This document shows positions 20,005 to 27,093 of a stretch of 64,000 bases of DNA, in pieces (within the stretch, counting starts at the first letter, position 1; each line of letters opens with the position of its first letter). Under the pieces are notes generated by a model that searched no databases, was not told the origin of the DNA, and worked only from the letters and a program-made list of their open reading frames with translations. The translations under genes were made by a program, and so were the position numbers. Source of the stretch: Limimaricola sp027213785 (GTDB lineage Bacteria; Pseudomonadota; Alphaproteobacteria; Rhodobacterales; Rhodobacteraceae); NCBI RefSeq assembly GCF_050847355.1, contig NZ_CP193755.1, positions 744,001-808,000 of the forward strand. The letters are read 5' to 3'.

Positions 20005-21528
20005 GTGAACGCCAAGACCAATTCCACGTCCCTCGTCACCCCCGTCCGCGCCGTTTCGGTGCTGGCCCTGGGCGCCGCGCTGGGGCTGGGCCAAGTGGCC
20101 CCGCTCGCTGCGCAGGACACCGCCGTGACGCCGGAGACGGAGGCCCAGACGACGGCCGATGCACCCGATGCGACGCGGCCGCTCACCTTCGCCGATCTCG
20201 CCGAGCAGGTGAGCCCGGCGGTGGTCAACATCACCACCTCGACCATGGTTTCGGCCCCGGCCGGACCGCAGGGCATCGTGCCCGAGGGCTCACCCTTCGA
20301 GGAGTTCTTCCGCGACTTCCAGAATCGCGGCGACAGCGCGCCGCGCCGCTCCTCGGCGCTGGGCTCGGGCTTCGTCATCTCGGCCGATGGCTACGTGGTC
20401 ACCAACAACCACGTCATCGACGGCGCCGACGAGATCAATATCGAGTTCTTCTCCGGCAAGACGCTCAAGGCCGAAGTGGTGGGCACCGATGCCTCCACCG
20501 ACATCGCGCTGCTGAAGGTCGAGGGTGAGGATCTGCCCTATGTCGAGTTCGGTGACAGCACCGGCCAAGGCGCTCGCGTGGGTGACTGGGTGATGGCGAT
20601 GGGCAACCCGCTGGGTCAGGGTTTCTCGGTATCGGCCGGTATCGTCTCGGCCCGGGGCCGGGCACTGTCGGGTACCTATGACGACTACATCCAGACCGAC
20701 GCCGCGATCAACCGCGGCAACTCGGGCGGCCCGCTGTTCAATATGTCGGGCGAGGTGATCGGCGTGAACACCGCGATCCTGTCGCCCAATGGCGGCTCGA
20801 TCGGCATCGGCTTCGCGATGTCCTCGGACGTGGTGACCGAGGTGGTCGACCAGCTGCAGGAATTCGGCGAGACCCGGCGCGGCTGGCTCGGCGTGCGGAT
20901 TCAGGACGTGACGCCCGACATGGTCGAGGCGATCGAGGGGCTGGAAGGCGCCGCCGGTGCGCTCGTCACCGACGTGCCCGAGGGTCCGGCGATGGAGGCT
21001 GGCATGGAGGCGGGCGACGTTATCGTCAATTTCGACGGCAACGAGGTGCCCGATACGCGCGATCTCGTGCGAATGGTCGGCCGCGCCCCGGTGGGCGAGG
21101 AGGTGCCGGTGACGGTGCTGCGTGATGGCGAAATGGTCGAGCTGGCCGTGACGCTGGGCCGCCGCGAGGACGCCGAAAGCGCGGTGCCCGCCTCGGCGCA
21201 GGGGTCGGGCGAAGGCGCCGAGACCGAGATGTTCGGGCTCAGCCTGTCCGAGCTGACGCCGGAGCTTCGCCAGCAGCTCGATCTGCCCGAGGACGCGGAA
21301 GGCCTGGTGGTGACCGATGTGGACCCGGCCTCGGATGCCGCCGAAAAGGGCGTCGCGGCGGGTGACGTGATCACCGAGGCCGGCCAGCAGCCCGTCGCCT
21401 CCGTGGCCGATTTCGAGGCCCGCGTCGAAGAGGCCCGCGAGGCCGGCCGCAAGTCGCTGCTGCTCCTGGTGCGACGCGCCGGTGATCCGCGCTTCGTGGC
21501 GCTGGGGCTGGAAGAGACGGCGGAGTGA
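20005..21528 (+). CDS. degP: Periplasmic serine protease/chaperone, DegP/HtrA family
   Basis: 507-residue Do-type protease that degrades or refolds damaged envelope proteins. Signal peptide to about residue 37 (ALGLGQVAPLAAQ). Trypsin-like domain with triad His136 (TNNHVID), Asp166 (TDIALLKV) and Ser240 (GNSGGPLF). Two PDZ domains follow at about 275-375 (RRGWLGVRIQDVT) and 405-500 (EGLVVTDVDPASDAAEKG). I chose the GTG at 20005, with GGAG seven bases upstream; the GTG at 19999 is too close to that site. A weak promoter candidate, TTGAGT-16-TACGTT, lies at 19906-19933. The gene follows hflKC, so this is an envelope protein-quality block. A strong terminator follows. Confidence 0.96.
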   Translation: MNAKTNSTSLVTPVRAVSVLALGAALGLGQVAPLAAQDTAVTPETEAQTTADAPDATRPLTFADLAEQVSPAVVNITTSTMVSAPAGPQGIVPEGSPFEEFFRDFQNRGDSAPRRSSALGSGFVISADGYVVTNNHVIDGADEINIEFFSGKTLKAEVVGTDASTDIALLKVEGEDLPYVEFGDSTGQGARVGDWVMAMGNPLGQGFSVSAGIVSARGRALSGTYDDYIQTDAAINRGNSGGPLFNMSGEVIGVNTAILSPNGGSIGIGFAMSSDVVTEVVDQLQEFGETRRGWLGVRIQDVTPDMVEAIEGLEGAAGALVTDVPEGPAMEAGMEAGDVIVNFDGNEVPDTRDLVRMVGRAPVGEEVPVTVLRDGEMVELAVTLGRREDAESAVPASAQGSGEGAETEMFGLSLSELTPELRQQLDLPEDAEGLVVTDVDPASDAAEKGVAAGDVITEAGQQPVASVADFEARVEEAREAGRKSLLLLVRRAGDPRFVALGLEETAE

Positions 21529-21554
21529 TCCGCAGAGGGTCCGCTCGGACCGGG

Positions 21555-21579
21555 AAGGGCGCCTTTGGGCGCCCTTTTT
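21555..21579 (+). terminator. Rho-independent terminator of degP
   Basis: A perfect 9-base stem (AAGGGCGCC with its complement) around a TTTG loop runs into five T. It begins 27 bases after the degP stop and precedes the end of a convergent gene. Confidence 0.92.
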
Positions 21580-21586
21580 CATAACC

Positions 21587-22072
21587 CTAGCGGCGGTTCA
21601 TGATGTCCAGCTGTTCGGCGGTCAGCGGCGCGATGCCGAGGCGCTGCGCGGAGGCCAGAGACAGCACCGGGCTGTCCGGCCCGCCGCTGCCCCGCTGGAA
21701 CGCCTGCACGGCGTCGAGCGTCACCCTGTCGAGCTGCCCGGTCACCGGGCCGGGGTGAAAGCCGCGCGTCACCAGCGCGCGCTGCAAGGTCTCGACAAAG
21801 GCGGGGGTGAACTCGGGCGGGCAGAGCGTCTCGAACAGCACTTCGCGTCGCTCCCGCAGGATCTGCTGGCGGGTGACGCTGCGATAGCGTGCGGGGCCCT
21901 CGCCGGGCTCACGCTGCTGCTCGCGCACGGTCTCGATCACCGCGGGGGTGATGTCGCGCCCGTAGCAGCGTCCTCCGGCGCCGGTTTCGATCTCGGCCGC
22001 CATGAAGGCGGGCACCTGCGGCGCGGCGGGGGCGCAGGCCGCGAGAGGCACAAGAAGCAGAAGTCGGAACAT
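21587..22072 (-). CDS. Lipoprotein with peptidoglycan-binding-like domain
   Basis: 161-residue predicted lipoprotein: a short signal MFRLLLLVPLAAC puts the lipidated Cys at 13. The C-terminal half (about 90-150) resembles the peptidoglycan-binding_1 helical fold: FVETLQRALVTRGFHPGPVTGQLDRVT then LDAVQAFQRGSG. The middle holds two further Cys (GRCYGRDITP and ETLCPPEFTP) that could form a disulfide. It likely tethers to or senses the cell wall; no enzymatic motif is seen. It converges on degP, sharing the space with its terminator. Confidence 0.82.
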   Translation of the reverse strand: MFRLLLLVPLAACAPAAPQVPAFMAAEIETGAGGRCYGRDITPAVIETVREQQREPGEGPARYRSVTRQQILRERREVLFETLCPPEFTPAFVETLQRALVTRGFHPGPVTGQLDRVTLDAVQAFQRGSGGPDSPVLSLASAQRLGIAPLTAEQLDIMNRR

Positions 22073-22262
22073 CGGGCACCGGCGGTCGTTACCCGCCCGA
22101 ACCTAGACGCCCGCGCCCGGCGCCGGAAGCCTTGGCGGATCACATGGGCGCCGCGTGGCACGGCGGACGCAGCAGCTCCGGGAAGGGCGCGGCATCCGGG
22201 CACTGGCGGCGCCGCGGCGGCTCGCCTAGACAGGGCGGCGCAACGCGACAGAGGAGCCTGAG

Positions 22263-22586
22263 ATGGCGAAGATCACATATATCGAGCATGACGGCACCGA
22301 GCATGTCGTCGACGTGGCCAACGGGCTGACCGTCATGGAGGGGGCGCGCGACAACGGCATCCCCGGCATCGAGGCCGATTGCGGTGGCGCCTGCGCCTGC
22401 TCGACCTGCCATGTCTATGTCGACGAGGCCTGGGTCGGCAAGCTGCCCGAGAAGGACCCGATGGAAGAGGACATGCTGGAATTCGCCTACGAGCCGGACG
22501 AGACGCGCTCGCGGCTGACCTGCCAGCTCAAGGTCTCCGACGCGCTCGACGGTCTCGTGGTGCGCATGCCCGAGCGGCAGATCTGA
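22263..22586 (+). CDS. Adrenodoxin-type [2Fe-2S] ferredoxin
   Basis: 107-residue ferredoxin with the vertebrate/bacterial adrenodoxin spacing: Cys40-x5-Cys46-x2-Cys49 and Cys87, all present. Start MAKITYIEHDGTEHVVDV and the end LVVRMPERQI are typical of the alphaproteobacterial FdxB/FdVI group, electron carriers for cytochrome P450s or for iron-sulfur cluster and heme pathways. GAGG lies eight bases before the ATG. The stop overlaps the next start by one base (TGATG). Confidence 0.95.
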   Translation: MAKITYIEHDGTEHVVDVANGLTVMEGARDNGIPGIEADCGGACACSTCHVYVDEAWVGKLPEKDPMEEDMLEFAYEPDETRSRLTCQLKVSDALDGLVVRMPERQI

Positions 22587-23281
22587 TGCGCGCGGCCCTG
22601 CTGACATGGCTCCTTGCCGGGCCGGCCATGGCGCAGGGCCAAGGCCTCTCCGAGGCACGGTTCACCGAGCCCACCACGCGCTACGCGCATGGTGTCTTCG
22701 GTGAAACCGAGGAATGGGGCGCGCTCGAGATGGTGACCGAAACCGGCGAGACCCGGTTGATCCGGCTCCCCGATTCCCGTGTCTTCGAGGACACCGCACC
22801 GCGGCTGGCCGATGTCGACGGCGACGGCGCCATGGAGGCCGTGGTGGTCGAGACGGATGCGGCGCAGGGCGCGCGGCTTTCCGTCTACGGCCCCGACGGG
22901 CTGATCGCCGCGACGCCCTATATCGGCACCTCGCATCGCTGGCTGGCGCCGCTGCCGCCTGCCGATCTGGACGGCGACGGGCATATCGAGCTGGCCTATG
23001 TCGACCGGCCGCATCTGGCCCGGGTGCTGCGGGTCTGGCGGCTGCGGGACGGCGTGCTGGAACAGGTCGCGGCGCTGGAAGGGCTGACCAATCACCGCTT
23101 CGGCGCGCCCGACATCTCGGGCGGGGTGCGCGATTGTGGGGAGGGGCCGGAACTCGTGCTCGCCGATGCGTCATGGCGTCGGATCATGGCGGTACGGCTC
23201 GTGGAAGGCACGCTGTCGGCGCGCGATATCGGGCCGCTGGAAGAGGCCGGTTTCGCCTTGGCGCTTGACTGCGCGGGTTAA
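22586..23281 (+). CDS. Exported FG-GAP/VCBS-repeat protein
   Basis: 231-residue protein with a signal peptide (ALLTWLLAGPAMAQ, cleavage near residue 17). Two calcium-binding FG-GAP/VCBS-type loops are visible: LADVDGDGAMEAVVVET (about 73-89) and PADLDGDGHIELAYVD (about 130-145), suggesting a partial beta-propeller. Its start overlaps the ferredoxin stop (TGATG), so expression is coupled, although one product is cytosolic and the other exported. Its TAA stop shares the palindrome TTAA with the stop of cobS on the opposite strand. Function unknown. Confidence 0.88.
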   Translation: MRAALLTWLLAGPAMAQGQGLSEARFTEPTTRYAHGVFGETEEWGALEMVTETGETRLIRLPDSRVFEDTAPRLADVDGDGAMEAVVVETDAAQGARLSVYGPDGLIAATPYIGTSHRWLAPLPPADLDGDGHIELAYVDRPHLARVLRVWRLRDGVLEQVAALEGLTNHRFGAPDISGGVRDCGEGPELVLADASWRRIMAVRLVEGTLSARDIGPLEEAGFALALDCAG

Positions 23282-23988
23282 ACCAGAGCCGCCAGCACCA
23301 GAAGCGCGGCCATTTCAGCCAATTGCTGGGTGCCACCGAGAATGTCGCCGGTCTGGCCGCCGATCTTGGCGCGTGCGATGGCGGTGCCGGCCAGAGCCGC
23401 CAACGCCACCGCCGGAGCCAGCAGCAGAAGGCTCCACCCAGCCAGCGGCAACACGATGAGAGCCGCGACGCCACAGGCCAGCGCCATGGCTCGGCCGCTG
23501 GGCCGCCCGGCGAGCCGCGCCAGCCCGTCCTTGCGCGCATGCGGCAGCCGCGCCATTGGCCAGACCATGGCCGCCCGGCTCAGCACGGCGGCGATCACCA
23601 ACCCCCAGGGACCCGCCGCCACCAGCGCCGACCAGCGGATCAGCAGGCTCGTTCCGATCGCCAGCACGCCATAGCTGCCGACGCGGCTGTCGCGCATGAT
23701 CTCGAGCCGACCGGCCCGCTCGAAGCCGCCCCAGAGCCCGTCGGCGCAGTCGGCGAGCCCGTCCTCGTGCAGCGCCCCGGTCAGCAGGATCTGCCCAAAG
23801 AGCGCCAGTGCCGCCGCCGGGCCGGGCGGCAGCCCCAGCGCCAGCGCGACCCAGAAGCTCAAACCCGCGATCGCACCGACCGCCAGACCCGCCACCGGAA
23901 AGGCCCAGACCCCTTCCGGTTGTACCGGCGCCGGGCCGACGGGCAGGCGGGTCAGCAGGCCGAAGGCCGCGCGGATTGGTTGAAGCAT
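23278..23988 (-). CDS. cobS: Adenosylcobinamide-GDP ribazoletransferase (cobalamin synthase)
   Basis: Integral membrane enzyme joining alpha-ribazole to adenosylcobinamide-GDP, the last assembly step of vitamin B12. 236 residues (also called cobV). Family motifs: GALHEDGLADCADGLWGG (metal-binding acidic loop, about 91-108), RDSRVGSYG following, and the C-terminal GGQTGDILGG. About six hydrophobic segments. It is divergent from cobT with 70 bases between the starts, too short for a cobalamin riboswitch. The stop overlaps that of the convergent FG-GAP gene. Confidence 0.96.
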   Translation of the reverse strand: MLQPIRAAFGLLTRLPVGPAPVQPEGVWAFPVAGLAVGAIAGLSFWVALALGLPPGPAAALALFGQILLTGALHEDGLADCADGLWGGFERAGRLEIMRDSRVGSYGVLAIGTSLLIRWSALVAAGPWGLVIAAVLSRAAMVWPMARLPHARKDGLARLAGRPSGRAMALACGVAALIVLPLAGWSLLLLAPAVALAALAGTAIARAKIGGQTGDILGGTQQLAEMAALLVLAALV

Positions 23989-24058
23989 CTGGACCTCTTT
24001 TCAAGTCGTATCCTCTAGGGTTAGGCAGGCCGGAGCCGCGATGCAACGAGGACGCCGC

Positions 24059-25072
24059 ATGACTGCCCCCTTTACCGATCTCGCAGGTCTGCGTGCCCTG
24101 CTGCGGGAGCTTCCCGCTCCCGATGCCACGGCGCAGGCCGAGGCGGCCGCCCGCAACGCGCAATTGACCAAGCCGATGGGCTCACTGGGACGGCTCGAGG
24201 AGCTGGCGCTGTGGTATGCAGGCTGGCGCGGCACGTCGCGGCCGCGATTGTCCCGACCGCAGGTGGCGATCTTCGCGGGCAATCACGGGGTGGTGGCGCG
24301 CGGCGTCTCGGCGTTCCCGGCGGAGGTCACCGCGCAGATGGTCGGCAATTTTGAGGCCGGCGGCGCGGCGGTGAACCAGCTGGCCCTGGCGTTCGGCGCC
24401 ACGATGACCGTGCATCCCTTGGACCTCGACCGGCCCACGGGCGATTTCGTCACCGAACCGGCGATGAGCGAGGCCGATCTCGTCGCGGCGATGGCTGTGG
24501 GCTGGAGGGCGGTGGACCCCGAGGCGGACCTTCTGGTCGCGGGCGAGATGGGTATCGGCAATACCTGCGCCGCCTCGGCCATCGCGCTGGCGCTCGAAGG
24601 CGGCGAGGCGCGCGACTGGACCGGGCGCGGCACCGGCGTCGACGATGCCGGTCTCGCCCGCAAGGCCGAGGCGGTGGCGCAGGGCGCGGCGCGGATCGCC
24701 GGAGAAAGCGATCCTCTGCAGGTGCTGCGCCAGCTCGGCGGGCGCGAGATCGTGGCGATGGCGGGGGCGATCCTCGCGGCCCGGCATCACCGCATCCCGG
24801 TGATCCTCGACGGCTTCATCTGCTGCTCCGCCGCGCTGGTACTGCACCGCGCCGCCCCGGCTGCGCTCGACCACGCGGTCGCCGGCCACCAGGGCGCGGA
24901 GAGCGGCCATGCGCGGCTGCTCGACGCGCTGGGCAAGGCGCCGCTGCTGTCGCTGGGGCTGCGCCTCGGGGAGGGGTCGGGCGGCACGCTGGCGATCGGC
25001 GTGCTGCGCGGGGCGCTGGCCTGCCTGTCGGGCATGGCGACCTTTGCCGAAGCGGGCGTCAGCGACGGCTGA
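24059..25072 (+). CDS. cobT: Nicotinate-nucleotide-dimethylbenzimidazole phosphoribosyltransferase
   Basis: Makes alpha-ribazole 5'-phosphate from nicotinate mononucleotide and dimethylbenzimidazole, feeding CobS. 337 residues. Recognisable: LTKPMGSLGRLEELA near the N-terminus, IFAGNHGV, GEMGIGNTCAASAI, DGFICCSAALV, and SLGLRLGEGSGG with the Glu expected to be catalytic. The ATG at 24059 is preferred because GAGGA lies six bases upstream; an ATG at 24041 would add six residues. Divergent from cobS, so the pair likely share a control region at 23989-24058. Confidence 0.97.
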   Translation: MTAPFTDLAGLRALLRELPAPDATAQAEAAARNAQLTKPMGSLGRLEELALWYAGWRGTSRPRLSRPQVAIFAGNHGVVARGVSAFPAEVTAQMVGNFEAGGAAVNQLALAFGATMTVHPLDLDRPTGDFVTEPAMSEADLVAAMAVGWRAVDPEADLLVAGEMGIGNTCAASAIALALEGGEARDWTGRGTGVDDAGLARKAEAVAQGAARIAGESDPLQVLRQLGGREIVAMAGAILAARHHRIPVILDGFICCSAALVLHRAAPAALDHAVAGHQGAESGHARLLDALGKAPLLSLGLRLGEGSGGTLAIGVLRGALACLSGMATFAEAGVSDG

Positions 25073-25090
25073 GGCCCGCCCGTCCGCGCG

Positions 25091-27022
25091 CTAACCGCGA
25101 TCCTTGCTGCGATAACCCACCGTGCTGGCGCCTTCGAGCGGCTCGGTTTCGGTGGCGTCGCCCTGCGGGTGCAGCCGCTCTAGGATCGAGGTCTCGAGAT
25201 CCTTGTTCAGCTCGCGCGCGCGCTTCACGTATTCGGGGTTCTGCGACACCGGCACGCCGGGTTTCCACAGCTGTGCCAGCTCGCGGACCACGGCGCGGTC
25301 CTGCTGGTAGAAGGCCATCTCCAGTTCGGAGGCCTCGAACTGCGACAGGCCGATATTCTCGAGCACGTAGCGCCCGGCCCGCAGGCTCGAATCGAACATC
25401 TCGCGGACGATGTCGTTCGCTCCGGCCTGGAACAGCTGGTAGACATGCTCGCGGTCATAGGCGCGCGCCACGATGTGCAGATCGGGCCGCATCGCACGGG
25501 CATGACGTACCAGCTTGAGCGCGGCATGGCGATCGTCGAGCGCCACCACCAGCACCTTGGCGGTCTCCAGCCCCGCGGCGTGCAGGATGTCGGGACGCGT
25601 CGGGTCGCCGAAGAAACCGCCGAAGCCGAAGCGGCGCATCGTGTCGATCATCTCCATGTCATGGTCGAGCACCACCGTGTCGAAGCCCGCGCCCTGCACG
25701 AGACGGCTTACCACCTGGCCGAAGCGACCGATGCCGGCGATGATGATCGGCGCCTGCCGGTCAATTTCGTCTGGATCGGGGTCCGGGGCCTTTTCGGCGC
25801 GCTTGACCAGCTGCTCGTAGAGGATGAACAGCAGCGGCGTGATCAGCATCGACAGCCCGATTACGAGCCGGATGACACTGGCCTCGCCGGAGGTGAGCAC
25901 GCCCTGTTGCAGCGAGAAAGAGGACAGCACGAAGCCGAACTCGCCCGCCTGCGCCAGTGCCAGCGTGAACAGCCAGCGGTCACGTGTGTGCATCTGCGCG
26001 ATCCGGGCCAGCAGGTAGAGCACCCCGCCCTTGATCGCGATCACCGCGAGCGTCAGCGCCGCGATCCGCATCGGGTTGTCCAGCAGCACGCCGAAATCGA
26101 TGCCGGCGCCGACGGTGATGAAGAACAGCCCAAGGAGCAGCCCCTTGAAGGGTTCGAGATCGCTTTCGAGCTCGTGCCGGAACTCGGAGTTGGCGAGCAC
26201 GACGCCGGCGAGAAAGGTCCCGAGCGCGGGCGACAGGCCGACCAGCTCCATCAGGACCGCGATGGAGACCACCATCAGCAGGCCCAGCGCGGTGTAGAGC
26301 TCGCGCAGACGCGCATGGTGGATGTAGCGGAACACCGGCCGCGTCAGGTAGATGCCGGTCAGCACCACCACCGCCACCGCGCCCAGCGTCACCAGCGTCA
26401 CCGCCCAGCCCGGCAGGTTCTCGATCAGCGTGCGGGCGGCCTCGACCTCCTTGACGCCCGGCGCGTCGGGGTTCGCGGGCGCCCCATGCGCGCTGCCGCC
26501 GCCATGCCCCGACACCGCGAGCAGCGGCAGCAGCGCCAGCATCGGGATCACCGCGATGTCCTGCGTCAGAAGCACCGAGAAGACGGATCGTCCGCCCTGG
26601 GTCTGCATCAACCCCTTCTCGGACAGCGTCTGCAGCACGATGGCAGTGGAGGAGAGCGCGAAGATAAGCCCGGTAGCGAGTGCCACGTTGGCGTCGAGCC
26701 CGAGCAGGCTGCCCGCGATGAACAGCGCGCCGGTGGTCAGCACGACCTGCACGCCGCCAAGGCCGATCAGCCGCTGTCTCATGTTCCACAGCGCCCGCGG
26801 TTCCAGCTCCAGCCCGATCAGGAACAGCATCATCACCACGCCGAATTCGGCGAAATGCTGAAGATCCTCGGTTTCCGCACCAACCAGTCCCGTGGCCGGT
26901 CCGATGATGATGCCGGCGGCAAGATAGCCCAGCACCGAGCCGAGGCCGAGCCGCGCGGCGAGCGGTACGGCCAGCACCGCTGCACCGAGATAGATCGTGG
27001 CTTGAAAGAGAAATCCCTGCAT
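25091..27022 (-). CDS. Cation:proton antiporter of the KefB/KefC (CPA2) family
   Basis: 643-residue inner-membrane transporter of the monovalent cation:proton antiporter-2 family. About 12-13 membrane helices occupy residues 1-400, with the helix motifs GYLAAGIIIGP, FSVLLTQDIAVIPM and AQAGEFGFVLSSF. A cytosolic TrkA-N/RCK nucleotide-binding domain spans about 415-535 (IIIAGIGRFGQVVSRLV). This is the layout of glutathione-gated K+ efflux systems, and a glutathione reductase is in the window, but a KefF/KefG partner is not. A His/Gly-rich loop (SGHGGGSAHGAP) lies between helices near residue 175. It converges on cobT with an 18-base gap. Confidence 0.93.
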   Translation of the reverse strand: MQGFLFQATIYLGAAVLAVPLAARLGLGSVLGYLAAGIIIGPATGLVGAETEDLQHFAEFGVVMMLFLIGLELEPRALWNMRQRLIGLGGVQVVLTTGALFIAGSLLGLDANVALATGLIFALSSTAIVLQTLSEKGLMQTQGGRSVFSVLLTQDIAVIPMLALLPLLAVSGHGGGSAHGAPANPDAPGVKEVEAARTLIENLPGWAVTLVTLGAVAVVVLTGIYLTRPVFRYIHHARLRELYTALGLLMVVSIAVLMELVGLSPALGTFLAGVVLANSEFRHELESDLEPFKGLLLGLFFITVGAGIDFGVLLDNPMRIAALTLAVIAIKGGVLYLLARIAQMHTRDRWLFTLALAQAGEFGFVLSSFSLQQGVLTSGEASVIRLVIGLSMLITPLLFILYEQLVKRAEKAPDPDPDEIDRQAPIIIAGIGRFGQVVSRLVQGAGFDTVVLDHDMEMIDTMRRFGFGGFFGDPTRPDILHAAGLETAKVLVVALDDRHAALKLVRHARAMRPDLHIVARAYDREHVYQLFQAGANDIVREMFDSSLRAGRYVLENIGLSQFEASELEMAFYQQDRAVVRELAQLWKPGVPVSQNPEYVKRARELNKDLETSILERLHPQGDATETEPLEGASTVGYRSKDRG

Positions 27023-27093
27023 GATCCAGCTATCGCCGCTGACGCCGCCAAAGGCAACGCGGCGATCGGCGGGGCCGGTTCAACCGAGAGGGG

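Noticed and set aside
23989..24058. Possible cobalamin riboswitch between cobS and cobT
   Set aside because: The 70-base gap is too short for the element, and no B12-box-like sequence is seen.
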